Assembly (NCBI GenBank): GCA_021432605.1
Contig: MU271146.1
Location: forward strand, 2,356,001 to 2,420,000
Origin: Coniochaeta sp. PMI_546
Taxonomy: Eukaryota; Ascomycota; Sordariomycetes; Coniochaetales; Coniochaetaceae
Direction: 5' to 3'
Length of the DNA: 64,000 bases
Shown: positions 34,382 to 45,549 of the stretch, piece by piece
Layout of the letters: every line of letters starts with the position of its first letter
Numbering within the stretch: the stretch's first letter is position 1
Notes under the pieces: model-generated
Database searches by the model: none
Told to the model about the DNA's origin: nothing
The model's input: the letters and a program-made list of their open reading frames with translations, nothing else
Translations under genes and position numbers: made by a program

Positions 34382-35296
34382 ATGAAGGGGAGATTCGGAG
34401 AGCTGCTCAGCCAGCTGAAGGGCAAGTGTTCGCTTGCGCCAAAGGCAGCGGTTGCTGCTGAGTCATCCAAGGCGACAACCCCGGCGGCGCCAAGCAGCAG
34501 CGCACGGGCCGACCGGCCGGAATTCAAGGCTGGTCGCGCCGACAAGACATCGACCAAGGTCAGGCCGGCGACAACCACGGGCCGTATCTCGAAGCCTTCA
34601 AAGAAGGAGAAGGGCAAGCCGAAGCAGTTCGCCAAAGCAACGGCAAAGGTCCTAGGTCTTCTACCAACATTGAAGAAGGCGGCACCAGTCCGCGCCCTTA
34701 AACAAAAGCCCAAGGCTGAAGACTTCCCGTGGGGGAGCAACAAAGAAACAACCACCATCCCTTCCTCCTCCGACAATACCTCCATCTCCGGACCGTCCGT
34801 CACCCCGGTCCCCAGTATCACCAAAGCCCAGGCTGGTCCCCTGGCGAACGACAGCGACGAGAGTTTCACTTCCTCCCTCGTGCAGCTCATTGTGAGCACC
34901 GCAGACCGGTTCGAGCCCGTGTCAAAACCAGCAGACCGGTTCGAGCCCGTCTCAGTATTACCGACCACCTCCCCTGCCGCCGCCGCCGCCAACCCGTCAC
35001 TGGCCAACAATCGACCGTTTGACGACGACGTAGCTCTCGCAGACGCGCCGACGGCACTCCCTGTCCCAGACTTCGGGCCGTATCGCGACGTCCCCGAGGA
35101 CGACGATTCGGAGAGCAGCAGCAGCAGCAGCAGCGACGATTCCGACCCCGAGTCCAGCGAGGACGAGGAGGAGGATACGAACGAGGAGTCCAGCGACTCC
35201 GATATCGAGAGCAGCGAGGACGACGATAGCGACGTCGTGCTCGCGGACGCACCGGAACCAGCGAAGGAGCCAGCCGTCCCGCAGTCCACTGCCTAG
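34382..35296 (+). CDS. Uncharacterised disordered protein, basic then acidic; possible N-terminal part of SAC3
   Basis: The frame from the first ATG (34382) to the TAG at 35294-35296 gives 304 residues. The first 120 are basic (KPSKKEKGKPKQFAKATAK). The rest turns acidic and Ser-rich (DDDSESSSSSSSDDSDPE), with a duplicated DRFEPVS motif. I recognise no domain. The same frame remains open after the TAG all the way through SAC3, and acidic motifs similar to those before the stop continue after it (VVLADAPEP before; VELPDY and VEIELKDYEDD after). It may therefore be a separate small gene, or the N-terminal extension of SAC3 cut off by a nonsense change or a sequencing error. No splice sites that would remove the TAG were found. 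The frame is also open on the opposite strand, so coding status itself is moderate. Confidence 0.5.
   Translation: MKGRFGELLSQLKGKCSLAPKAAVAAESSKATTPAAPSSSARADRPEFKAGRADKTSTKVRPATTTGRISKPSKKEKGKPKQFAKATAKVLGLLPTLKKAAPVRALKQKPKAEDFPWGSNKETTTIPSSSDNTSISGPSVTPVPSITKAQAGPLANDSDESFTSSLVQLIVSTADRFEPVSKPADRFEPVSVLPTTSPAAAAANPSLANNRPFDDDVALADAPTALPVPDFGPYRDVPEDDDSESSSSSSSDDSDPESSEDEEEDTNEESSDSDIESSEDDDSDVVLADAPEPAKEPAVPQSTA
34901..34950. repeat. Direct repeat of 20 bp, period 30
   Basis: Two exact 20-bp copies (34901-34920 and 34931-34950) encode the repeated ADRFEPVS motif of the disordered ORF. Confidence 0.85.
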
Positions 35297-35347
35297 AAAG
35301 CAGAGGACGCGGAGGTTGAGTTACCGGACTACGTCGAGGAGGAGAGT

Positions 35348-35350
<3 letters not shown>

Positions 35351-35377
<27 letters not shown>
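35351..35377. repeat. (CAG)9 microsatellite
   Basis: Nine CAG triplets are followed by an imperfect extension. In the SAC3 frame they encode polyglutamine, between the amber codon and the first SAC3 ATG. Confidence 0.9.
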
Positions 35378-35379
<2 letters not shown>

Positions 35380-35518
35380 ACAGCAGCCGGCGGTCCAGCA
35401 GGCACAGGACGTCGAGATTGAGTTGAAAGATTACGAGGACGACGGGGTTGTTTCTGCTTCCGCTACTGCTGGGAATGCCGTTGTCGATACTGATGCCGAT
35501 GTCGATGCTGATGTTGAG

Positions 35519-38500
35519 ATGACGCCGGCTGGAAACCCTTTTGGGGCGCCTTCGGGTGCTCCTTCCAGTTCTGCGCCCATGTTTGGTGGCCCCGTCTCAA
35601 CTTCACCATTTGCCAGTGCCAGTGCCAGCGCCAGTGCTCAGCAACCGCCCACACAACAGTCCGCAATGGCCACAACCTTTGGAGCTTCGCCCTTCAGCGC
35701 GTCGCCCTTTAGCAACCCTACTACACCAGTAGCACCCTCGGCTCCGGCCACGACAACACCGGCTTTTGGAGCCACACCATTCGGTCATCTGTCAAAAGCA
35801 GTGGCGACGACCGCATCGATCTTTGGCGCACCCAGCGGCCTGCCTCTGCCGAATACCTCGAACCAGGCACGCCAGCCATCACCCGGTCCTATTGCCAACC
35901 CATTCGCGCCATCTGCGCCATCGTTCAGTCCTCAACAGACCTCTTCCTCGAATACCGCAGCGCCTGTGTCGTCACCTTTTGGCATCTTCACGAACTCACT
36001 CTCAGACGGCGCTCAGATCGGAGTCACCAAGCCGAATCCCTTCGATGCGCTGAAGAATACCTCTGCCCAGCAGAGTGCGGCTTCGAAGCCGAATCCTTTC
36101 GATGCCTTCAAGAGCCAACAACAACCCTCACCTGCCCTCTCTGCTAATCCTTCCTTTGGTGGAGCGAAGAAGGTCGTCCACTTCGCAGATGACGTCCAGA
36201 CCAACACCCTACCAGCTACTAAGATGGGCGAGGGTCGCTTTGCCCCGCAGCCTAGCGAAGGCACAAGGAAGCTGAGTTCGATCGCCGTCGACTACGCCCA
36301 GAAGGTCCATTCCCGACTCCGCAGCGATGGCATCACGGCGCCTAGGTGGCCGTCGGATCCCGGCAACCCGGCCCAGCGCCCGGCGATGGAGAAGCTCAAA
36401 GAGTCCTACAAGAAGTACCGAGCCAGGGCATATGATTCGCTACGGAAGGCCGAAATCATCGACCATCCCGATCACAAGCGGAGGCTGGAGGATGCACTCA
36501 CGTTCAAGGGTATCTGCGAGGACATGTGCCCGGACTACGAACAGGTCACGCGTATCTGCGAGTACGATGTCAAGAAGGAAGAGAAGCGACCCGCGCCCAA
36601 CGGTGGCGACCCTTGGCCCGAGCCTTCCAAGATGGTGAAGAAGTTTGCTCGCTCGGCCGCTGGTATCGAGGAACCGCTTCCCATGGACGTTCGATCTATC
36701 GATGCCTTGAAGAGGTCGACCGACTACCTACTCGGCGAACTTCTCAAGACAGACGATCAGCTGCCCTCGCTGCACAGCTACCTCTGGGACCGCACTCGAG
36801 CTGTCCGGAAGGATTTCTCGTTCCATTCGCAAAAGACCTCGGAGGAAATGCAGGTCATGGTCTACATACTCGAGACCATCGCTCGATTCCACGTTGTCTC
36901 TCTCCACCTTCTCTCCCGCAAAGGTGTCGCGTCCGACGATTTCGACCAGCAGCAAGAAGTCCAACAGCTTGGTGCCACACTTTTATCCCTCAACGAGACC
37001 TATGATGACTGCCGTCCTCGCAATCTAGTCTGCGAGAACGAAGGCGAATTCAGAGCCCTATATCTGCTCCTCAATATGCACGACACTTCCGTCGTGGAGA
37101 AGAGTTTGGAGTGGGCGTCCCAGCCGTGGTACAACTCGACGCACATGGAGAACGCCAAGTCCCTCATCGCCGCCCTGCAGAGCTTTGATCAGGTTACCGG
37201 TCCCTTCCACCCGCGCTCGCTCGGCGGACATTTCGCGGCCACCGCCTTCACCAAGTTCTTCGATCTTGTCGGCAGCAGGACGGTCTCTTATACCATGGCT
37301 TGCATGTGCGAGATCCACTTCACCTGGCTCCGTCAGCGCATTCTTCAGACTCTCGTCAAGGGGTTTGCCCGGAGGAGGGACTGGCCCAAGGACATCACGC
37401 CGCGCATCCTCAACCGCATGCTCCGGTTCGACACGGACGAGGAAGCCGTCGAGTTTGTCAAGCTTCACGACTTTGAGTTTGAGACGCGGCGGGTTGACGG
37501 TCGGCAGGTGCAGTTCTTGCTTCTGAAATCGAAGCGCCAGCATGTTCCATCCCCTCGGGTTTCGCAGTCTCACTCGGCTACTATTGTCGAGGCGAAACGC
37601 AACGGGCAGCCTCTCGCTGAAGTTTTCCGGAACTCGATCTATGGCGACAAGGACATTGAGTTCAACGATGGAGACGCAGAGAGGAGCAGTATCTTGCCCG
37701 ACATCACTGCCGACAATGTTGACTCTGACGACGGAGATGACATGTTTGTCGGCCAGTCGTCGCGTGAGAAGTCTTCCCAGTCCACTAAGGACATCAATGG
37801 CACGCAGCAGCAAGCTCCACAACCAACGTCGTTTTTTGGCGCTCCGAGCGCCTCGCCCTTTGCTGCGAATACCTCACCTTTCGCAAGCAATACTCCATCC
37901 ATAGGAGCAAATACCTCCCCGTTTACTTCCAACACTTCGCCCTTTGCAGCAAAGACATCTCCCTTTGCCCCGACAAGTGCAGCTTCTGTTGTCTCTCAGC
38001 CTTCAGAAGGCATCTCGCAGAATGGTACAAAGGCCGAGCCTACTGCCAAGCCTTCTGCACCACCAGCCTCTCCTTTCATGCAAGGCTCCGGCCAGCCATC
38101 TACAAATTCATTTGGTTCATCGACACCGGCTGCTCAACAGCCTGCTACCAACAATGGACCTTCTACTCCTGCCTCGCAGCCAGCAAAGGCACCGGAGACC
38201 ACTGGTTCTTTGTTCTTCGGTGCTACGCAGAAACAAATACAGGCCCCAGTATCGTCAGTCTTTTCTGACGTCGGCAAGACGGCTTCTCCTTTCCAGGGCT
38301 TTGCTACTGGGGGCAGCCAAACGAGCACACCGACTGCAGCGACGCCTTCCACCGTGAACAAAGACACGAGCATTTTGGGCGCAAAGACATCAACTCCTCA
38401 GTCGTCTATCTTTTCGTCTTTGACATCAGAAAAGTCCACGCCGCCGTCGGGAAGCTTCTTCCCTACAAGTGCCCCTGCGGCCCCTTCATCTTCTGGTGTC

Positions 38501-40357
38501 CAGGCATCTGCGACATCGACAACTCCGGCGACCAGCATCTTTGGGGCCGGCAGTTCTGCACCTGACAAATCATCCACGTCAGCTCCGGCATCTACTACCT
38601 CTGTCTTTGCCCAACCTCCTGCCACGACGAGCAGCACATCGGCACCCACTTCTCAGCCTCAGACATCGCAAGTCGGATCTAGCTTGTCCCATAATGTTGA
38701 GAAACAAACTAAGCAGACTGCTGCAACACCCGCTGTTCCATCTCCGAGTACAGCACCACCTCCTGCAAAACCCGACCCGATGGCCGGCCTTACCAGATGG
38801 TTCGTCACAGGAGACGGCGGCCTCATCGAAGAATTCACCGAATACACAGTCGAAAACATCCTCGCCGACACCTTCGAGCAGTTCCAGGCCGAGGAAGCAG
38901 AGCGCCGCCGCAAAGAAGAAGACGAGGCCTCCTGGGCCGAGGCGCGCAGACACATGACCCACAGGCTGAGCGTCAAGTACTTCTACCGCTGGCGCGAGAA
39001 CGCCAGGGAGATGGCCATGCGGCGCATACTCCGCGAGGGAAAAGCCAAGTACAAAGCCGCCATGGAGGCCAGCGCCAGAGCCAAGCGGGAGAAGCAGCTG
39101 GCTGAGGCGAAAGCGGCCGAGCGCAAGAGGAAGGCCGAACTGGCTGCCAGGGAGGAGAGGCTCCGGAACTTCACCGCCGCCGACGAGCTGGAGAAGATCA
39201 TCGCCGAGGCCCACCGGTCGAGGCAGTCGAGCGCCGAGGAGGCGCTGCTGGCGAGCGGGGTATTTGCGGGCGTGCGCGACGAGAGGCAGGCTGCGAGGCG
39301 GGTGGTCAAAGAGGCCTACCTGCCCGTCGTCGCCCGGGGGACGACGACGTCGTCGCGGTCCAGCCAGCAGAGCATCATGGCCCCGCCGCCGGACACGTCG
39401 GCTCCGGCCAAGAAGGAGGGCTGGAAGACGCGCTCGCTGCGCGAGAAGCTGCATCTCTCCTCCCGCCGGGACTCGTTCAGCAGCTCGTCCGCAGTCGGCA
39501 CAGGTGTCTCGAATTTCAGCCAGAGTCTGCCTGTCGGAGGAAGAGGAGGCAGCAACAAGATGGCCAGGGCTCCAAAGGTGACCAACTTCTCTGCGTCGTC
39601 GTCCCGCAAGCGGAGCGCCGAGACCTCCGACGACGAGCCGGAGCCGAAGAAGGGCAAGATCCTGAAGAGCGGATACACGCTCCACTGGGAGCTGCGGCGG
39701 AGGGGCCTGGTGCAGATGCCCGACGGGCAGTGGCTGCCCGAGCGCATCGCCACGCAGATGTACGAGGGGAAGCGGTTTGCGGGGTACGGCGACTGCGGAC
39801 TCGGGCCCGGCAAGGCAGAGGGCGACGATCGACCGGCCGACAAGCATGTGGCAGGCAAGGAGCAGAAGACCATGAAGGCCAAACCCGCGGATTCTTCTTC
39901 GAGACAGTCGAAGCTCGATGCCCTCGCGCAGCGGTTTGGGTTCCCTCCTACCAGGCGTTACCGCCGCGAGAGTCTGGTCAGCGCCAGCGGAAGCTACAAC
40001 GCCGCGTCGCTCCTGTCGTCGTCCTCGCCCGGCGGAGGGGGCAAGCGCAAGCGCGGCGGAGAGGAAGATGATGACGGGTCTCCGACGGCCAAGAAGGCGT
40101 ATGTCATCGAGCCGAGCTCGGAGGAGTCTGGTGAGGATGACGGCGAGGCCACCCCGGCAAGTAAAGTCGAGCGCGCCCTGGCCAAGATGAGGAGGCAGCT
40201 TAGGGAGCTGAACGAGAATATGGACGTGCTCGAGGCGGAGGACAAGCCGTGGATGAGGGAGCAGACGAGACGGCTTGCTGGACAGAAGGGTGCTGCTGGC
40301 CTTGGAGGAGGGTATGGCGAGCTGAATGGGGGGGTTAGGGATGAGGGAGGATTGTGA
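35519..40357 (+). CDS. sac3: mRNA export factor SAC3 (SAC3/GANP family, TREX-2 scaffold)
   Basis: An intronless frame encodes 1612 residues from the first ATG (35519). Residues 1-290 are rich in FG/PF motifs (NPFGAPSG, FGASPFSASPF, FGATPFG) that in Sac3 dock export receptors and pores. The SAC3/GANP domain spans about 330-670 (TFKGICEDMCPDYEQ, SLHSYLWDRTRAVRKDFSF, FMVYILET-like helices, FRALYLLLNMHD). A second low-complexity stretch at about 770-1060 is built from SPF-type repeats. Residues 1090-1270 form a long charged helix (YFYRWRENAREMAMRRI) matching the region that binds Sus1 and Cdc31. The tail is basic with a final coiled coil. Sac3 scaffolds TREX-2, coupling transcription to export at the nuclear pore. 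The frame is open 222 bases further upstream to an amber codon, so the true N-terminus is uncertain. Confidence 0.93.
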   Translation: MTPAGNPFGAPSGAPSSSAPMFGGPVSTSPFASASASASAQQPPTQQSAMATTFGASPFSASPFSNPTTPVAPSAPATTTPAFGATPFGHLSKAVATTASIFGAPSGLPLPNTSNQARQPSPGPIANPFAPSAPSFSPQQTSSSNTAAPVSSPFGIFTNSLSDGAQIGVTKPNPFDALKNTSAQQSAASKPNPFDAFKSQQQPSPALSANPSFGGAKKVVHFADDVQTNTLPATKMGEGRFAPQPSEGTRKLSSIAVDYAQKVHSRLRSDGITAPRWPSDPGNPAQRPAMEKLKESYKKYRARAYDSLRKAEIIDHPDHKRRLEDALTFKGICEDMCPDYEQVTRICEYDVKKEEKRPAPNGGDPWPEPSKMVKKFARSAAGIEEPLPMDVRSIDALKRSTDYLLGELLKTDDQLPSLHSYLWDRTRAVRKDFSFHSQKTSEEMQVMVYILETIARFHVVSLHLLSRKGVASDDFDQQQEVQQLGATLLSLNETYDDCRPRNLVCENEGEFRALYLLLNMHDTSVVEKSLEWASQPWYNSTHMENAKSLIAALQSFDQVTGPFHPRSLGGHFAATAFTKFFDLVGSRTVSYTMACMCEIHFTWLRQRILQTLVKGFARRRDWPKDITPRILNRMLRFDTDEEAVEFVKLHDFEFETRRVDGRQVQFLLLKSKRQHVPSPRVSQSHSATIVEAKRNGQPLAEVFRNSIYGDKDIEFNDGDAERSSILPDITADNVDSDDGDDMFVGQSSREKSSQSTKDINGTQQQAPQPTSFFGAPSASPFAANTSPFASNTPSIGANTSPFTSNTSPFAAKTSPFAPTSAASVVSQPSEGISQNGTKAEPTAKPSAPPASPFMQGSGQPSTNSFGSSTPAAQQPATNNGPSTPASQPAKAPETTGSLFFGATQKQIQAPVSSVFSDVGKTASPFQGFATGGSQTSTPTAATPSTVNKDTSILGAKTSTPQSSIFSSLTSEKSTPPSGSFFPTSAPAAPSSSGVQASATSTTPATSIFGAGSSAPDKSSTSAPASTTSVFAQPPATTSSTSAPTSQPQTSQVGSSLSHNVEKQTKQTAATPAVPSPSTAPPPAKPDPMAGLTRWFVTGDGGLIEEFTEYTVENILADTFEQFQAEEAERRRKEEDEASWAEARRHMTHRLSVKYFYRWRENAREMAMRRILREGKAKYKAAMEASARAKREKQLAEAKAAERKRKAELAAREERLRNFTAADELEKIIAEAHRSRQSSAEEALLASGVFAGVRDERQAARRVVKEAYLPVVARGTTTSSRSSQQSIMAPPPDTSAPAKKEGWKTRSLREKLHLSSRRDSFSSSSAVGTGVSNFSQSLPVGGRGGSNKMARAPKVTNFSASSSRKRSAETSDDEPEPKKGKILKSGYTLHWELRRRGLVQMPDGQWLPERIATQMYEGKRFAGYGDCGLGPGKAEGDDRPADKHVAGKEQKTMKAKPADSSSRQSKLDALAQRFGFPPTRRYRRESLVSASGSYNAASLLSSSSPGGGGKRKRGGEEDDDGSPTAKKAYVIEPSSEESGEDDGEATPASKVERALAKMRRQLRELNENMDVLEAEDKPWMREQTRRLAGQKGAAGLGGGYGELNGGVRDEGGL

Positions 40358-41235
40358 GAGTGGTGATCTGGTGGTTGAGATGGTGATCTTGATGGTCTGG
40401 AAAGGAAACAGACGGGTGATTTGGAAAAGTGGTTGAGAAGGAGTACTCGGCCTACGGCCTTGTTCTATCGAGAGAAAAAGCGGAAAGGAGAAGGATTCAA
40501 AGCACACAAGAAGAACCAGCAGCAGCTCAGGGTGTGGCGAGCTTGTACATACAAACCCCCATCAAGGAGAAGGGGAAACGGTATCAGGGCCAAAGGGCAT
40601 GCATGGCCTGGCATGGCGCGGCGTTGGAACTTGCCGTCATCAGTGTTTTCTTCAGGGGAATTGGTCTCTTTTTCTCGTTTCAAAAAAAACAAGGAACAGG
40701 ATATGGAAGGCAAATCTGTTTTTTTTTCTTCTTCTCTGGTGAAGTCGGATATACCCGCTCGTAACTGAGCATCAGGTTCCATAGGCAATCAGCTCTTATG
40801 ACAGTTTGGGCAACGACCATGGCTTTGCTTGAATGTTAAATGAAGTTGAGTGAAGAACGATGCGTAAACTGTAAGGGTTATAGGGGTATACGAAGAGTCT
40901 GACGTTAGGTGGGTTATGAATCTCGGGGCTGTTGGCGATCACTACTCCCTTAAAAGAGAAGAGAGAGAGAGAGATTTGCTTAAATATGGCATGAAACAGA
41001 GGATACGATCATTTTATTAACAGAGTGTAAGAAATGCTGGGCAATGTCCAGATGCCGCTCTACCTCCTACCGGCTTAACATCAACGAGCAATCGACAAAC
41101 TCCATGCTTCCTAACCTCCCAAGCCAAAACTCCAGGCCAGATCATTTGCAAAACCCATTATCGGTGATGATCTTACACCATCCCCGGCAGGCGCGATATT
41201 TACACACAAGACAAAAAAAAGAACCGTCACAGTCA
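40358..41235. other. Convergent intergenic region, SAC3 to the LPXTG-type gene
   Basis: This holds the 3' flanks of two convergent genes. A (GA)7 tract lies at 40961-40974 and a T-rich run near 40720. No coding frame is supported. Confidence 0.5.
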
Positions 41236-42959
41236 TCACCGCCTCGGCGGCGGCGGCGGAAACACAGTCGGCATCTTCCTACTCTCGACCGGACTCCCGC
41301 TCTCCCTCTCCTTCTTCTTCAGCAGCGGCGCCTTGAACCTGACCACGCCCTCGACCCCGTCTACCGCGACCCCGACCGTCATCCTGGGGCTCTTGGGCGG
41401 CGGCGCGGGGGGAAGCGTCGAGGCCGTGCTGTCCCTCTGCTCGCGTCCGAAGCTCGCGGCGCCCCTCAGGAGCGGACTGGCGTTGTTGGTTGTCGTTGCC
41501 GTCCCGATCGGGGTGGAACTGATGTTGTGCGGGCCCCGTAGTGACGGGTTGGAGGCGTGCTGAGCCGGGACGTAGGGAAGGAGAGGCGCGTTGGAGCGTG
41601 TCGATACTGCGCTTGTGGGCGTGTAGGAGTCTGGGGAGAAGCGAGATTGGGAGCCGGACATGGGCGAGGCGTGGGTGGGTGTTGGGTAGGAGGGGAGGGT
41701 TGTCGTGTTTAGGCTGTGGAGGGGCACGGGCTGGTTTGCCGGATGGTATTGCAAGGGATTCTGGTGGGAGATGATGCTCGGGTTTCTGGGCTGTTGCTTA
41801 TTTGGGGGTGACTCAGTCACGGCGGAGATGTTCTGGAAGGATGACACCGCGTTCTGGGGCTTCCAGAGGGACGGTTTCCTCCCAAGGCCGTTGGCTGAGT
41901 AGGAGTTGTGGTCTTCGTTGTCATCGGCGCCGTCGGGGAAGAAATTCGGTGATGTCGGGCCTATGTGTGTTTGGCATTGGAAGGACAGGGGAGACTGCGG
42001 CATCTGGCTGCTGCTGCCACCCCAGGCATTGAACTTGGTCTCGTAGCTGGCGCGCTTACGGCGATTTTGGCGCTTCTTGATGCGGATGAAGACAAAGGCT
42101 GCTAATATTAAAAGGACGACGATGACGACGACGGTGATAGCAGCAATGATGGACGAGGGGAGGCCGGTGGCCCCGCTGTTGGGGGTGGCAGTCGGCGTGA
42201 TGAGCGCCGGATCAACGATGCCAATGGCAGTCGGGGAGAAGACACTGCCGTTGAGACCTAGGATGTGGCCTGGTGTTGGCTTTTGGGTGCAGCCCGCGTC
42301 AAGGGCAGTGAGGTCTAGGAAGGGTGAGACAGGAGCTTGAGCTTGCTAGGACAGGGGTACTCACAGTTGGCGAGATACTGTGTCTCTCCACCTGCCGCAA
42401 TGCATGACGAGCATCTGTTGATCGTCTGGTGCGTTGCGACACCGTTGTCGACCGAGCAGTATCCATACTGGGCCGAGCCCTGGGGAGACAGGATGCCGTC
42501 TTCGAGCGGTTTGGCTAGAGGCTCGCAAGCGAACGACGTGATACAAGGTGATGTCTGAGCGTTGGTGCCGTTTGGGAAGCCGAATATACAGTACGACAAG
42601 CTGTATCTCATATTGTCTGTGTACAGCGTAAGTACATGGTGAGCACCAAGTGATATACTAGACGTACATAGAAACCACATCTGGTCATTCTCGCTTCCTT
42701 GCGAAAAGGTGCTGTTCTGTAGACATGACATGCAGTTTTGCCACTTGATGCTAGCTGTCGAGCTCCCATAGTGAGCGTCTTGGCAGGTGATGTCTGCGTT
42801 CCTCGTGTTGGATGAATTGGGGTCCGACGGATCCAGAGTGGTTGAGTCTATACAAATCGAAGCACATGGAGAGTTTGGTGTGACTTGTAGGGCTATGACG
42901 CCGAACTTGCTAAGCAAACAACACAGGAGGAGGAGTTTCAGAGGCGAGCGGGACGCCAT
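41236..42959 (-). CDS. Secreted/type I membrane Cys-rich surface protein (fungal LPXTG-type family)
   Basis: Three exons (42668-42959, 42365-42616, 41236-42314) encode 540 residues. A signal peptide (SPLKLLLLCCLLSKFGVIAL) is followed by a Cys-rich ectodomain of about 170 residues (SPCASICIDS, DITCQDAHYG, QNCMSCLQNSTFSQGSENDQ, SLSYCIFGFPNGT, CSSCIAAGGETQYLAN, LDAGCTQKP). A single membrane helix (ITVVVIVVLLILAAFVFI) and a basic stop-transfer KKRQNRRKR come next. The cytoplasmic tail of about 270 residues is disordered, Ser/Pro-rich, and ends in polyproline. Filamentous ascomycetes have many such proteins, often labelled LPXTG-domain or glycoprotein; no function is established. The topology suggests a cell-surface sensor or anchor, which is inference. 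The polyproline tail could bind SH3 or WW proteins. Confidence 0.87.
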
Positions 42960-45549
42960 GATTTGTTGGATTAAGTGGAAGTCGTAGGATATTATGAAGC
43001 ACGAATCAGTTCGGGACCAGCCTGGACTTGGGCTGGAGTACGGATTACAAGATATCGGAAGCCAGCCCTGATGAATGGTAGAGAAGATACGGTCCTCGTC
43101 GAGAGTGCCTGATTGCCTCTGGCCTGGAGGTACGGAAGAAAAGAATGGTATTAGGAAGAAGTAAATCGAGATACAGCAAACACATAGAAGCGTCAGAACG
43201 AAACTACGAAGAGGAGCGAACGCGAGAGAGGACAGCCCATGTTTCAAATACCCTCTCCCTATCAGCGAGGACGCATGAGTGCCGCCCATGGTCAGTTAAT
43301 ATCGATGAAATTCTCCGATGCAAGCGTGGGCAGAGTGGTTTACAGATATGTCTCGATGTGGTCAGACTGGACAGGGGTCGTGAGAGGAACAGGCAAGTGG
43401 AGTACGGCTGAGCCAGTGGGGAGAGCAGCTTGGCCGCTGGATGGTCTCCGGCCGCATCTGGGGTGTGACGGGATGGTGAGCTTCGACCCCTCGTGCCGCC
43501 GCCGATGCATGTACTGTAGTCTGTACGACTCCTCCTTGTCTGCTATCTGCCGCGAACCTTGACCGGGAGAAGGGGCCACTTGACCGGCAGACGCGCAATT
43601 TGAGATATCGCTCAGAATGTAACCCATCAAGATAGGTGTCGAATCCGTCTTTCCGCTTGCAGGAGATGGGACGTCGTAGGGACGAAGGGCAACTGCACTA
43701 CGGTAGACTTCTCCAGACAGGAACTGGGGAGCAGATTTACCAGCATCTTTCAAAGACTTGGTACCTGCATTCGAAGCGCTTGAGGGAATATGACTGGCTG
43801 TACAGTCTGATCATCAGATGGCACCATGTCGCCCTCTCCGCGGCTGGCCCCAAGATGTGGCCAAATGGCGTTGCCATGACCAACAGAACGGACCACAAAC
43901 TAGTCCCGATAGACTGGAGGAGGCGGTTGGCCGCAGCGCTTGGGGGCGATCTTGCTTGGTGTTCGCCAGCAGGGGAGATTGGTGTGAGCGTCTGGATGCT
44001 GTGATATCGACATTCTGGGCGCTTAGAGGTCGGATTCACACGAGGCAGGGGCGACTTGGCCGACCACAGAGAGGCCCCTGCCCTAGTCCGCGGTGGGGCC
44101 GCGATCGAACTAAGCCAACGTGGGGTTAGCTGCCGGGAGCTTACACAGTACACTACACTATCTATCTAGACCTGGTATAAGCGACGTCTTCTCGACATAC
44201 CGTCACCACCAAGCCTAGGTACAGTCCAGACCCTGTCTTTCCGGATCCGACAAACGACGACAGCGTTTATGTTTTGGTTCTCACATTGAAGTCAACAGGA
44301 GCAACGATAGATGGTCCGTATGCCACACTCTTACAATGCCACATCAAGCGGCGTACCTCAGGCACATGCCATCCTGTGTTTTCTCGTCTGCGAAGCGACC
44401 ATCCTCGCCAGTACCACCTTCAGAAAGCACCATTCGCACCGACTCGTACCGGTTCCGCGAATTCGAGGAGCTCGTAATGATGAGTACCAGAACAGTGTCG
44501 TTCTGATCGTCTGTCTGATACACACCTTCCATGAATCGGGGTACCTGGGTCCGCCAAGTTCTGCGATATAGACTGATTATTTGCATCCTTCGCAGGCTCT
44601 CGTGATTTACGCCGGACTCTGTTCCCGAACCCTGTGGCGGAAAACTTTGTCACCCGCCGTTGATAAGGTCATGGTCTTATGTTGATTTCTTCAAAATATC
44701 GACATAACAACCTAGGTGTGTTGCGTAGGCTCGCATACAACAACACATTTTGGTCTCCGGGATTTGACTCAGCCCGTTCCCGCATGTTGGCGTGACGGTG
44801 ACATATAAAACTGTGCTTTTCGTTGGATCAGTGTCCCATTTAGCCCAATGCCTTGGTTAGTCGCTGATATTCTAGAACGCTATACTCTCAAGGCTCGAGA
44901 TTTCAGTGTAGCACTCTTGGGGAAGTACATCTACCCCGCACCTCTGCGTCAACATACTTCAGTACCTACCTATCGCTACCGCAATGACCACCAACAGAGT
45001 CGCCCGCTAACTTACAGCAAAGACCCATTCTACTACCAGCTGTCTGAGCTGTGAGCTTCTCGCGCTGCCGCATCACCAAAAGTGCCTTTTCCATGTTGTC
45101 AGATTCGAAGGCGCGCTTGGATATTTGGCGAACGAGCTGTTGTCGAGACCAGATTCAGGTGGTCGTCAGTTTATGACGGTTGTTTGGAACGACTGTGCTA
45201 TTATGTCCGCGAAGGAGGTCAATGACGAGCTTTACCGTCACTGATAGCCACGTTAAGGTGCGGTTGATGCCAACGATTCTACCAGAGACGCGCCGTCCAT
45301 CACAATTATCAACCGCCTTGTCAGACACGCTCTGTCGCAAATATTGATGGACCTGCTCCAACAACCGTGGTGCCGTCGCTCACGCCGGCGCTCAAACCAT
45401 CGTCTCTTGCAGTGGGTCAAGAGTGGTCAGGTCCTCCACGCGCACTGCAGAGCCGGTGCCGGAGGCACGAATCTATCCTCTAGCCACTCGCCCTGGTCTC
45501 CGCCACACCAACTTAGGGCACACTAACTTGCAAACTTTCAAGCTCATAT
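42960..45549. other. Gene-poor region, 2.6 kb
   Basis: Several frames of 60-140 codons occur on both strands, but the longer ones (such as 43340-43753 minus) open only from TTG or GTG and look like no known protein. A 68-codon ATG frame at 44848-45054 is unassigned. The first few hundred bases are the promoter of the surface-protein gene. I see no repeat or element. Confidence 0.45.

Noticed and set aside
34318-35289. A 323-codon antisense frame opposite the disordered acidic ORF
   Set aside because: It is mostly poly-Ser and Leu, the complement of the acidic GAC/GAG-rich coding strand; no domain is visible.
38579-40507. A 642-codon open frame antisense to SAC3
   Set aside because: It opens from a non-ATG codon, mirrors GC-rich third positions of SAC3, and its Arg/Leu/Gly-rich translation resembles nothing. 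SAC3 on the plus strand is certain.
43340-43753. A minus-strand frame of 138 codons in the gene-poor region
   Set aside because: It has no ATG at its opening, no recognisable domain and no splice sites linking it to neighbours.
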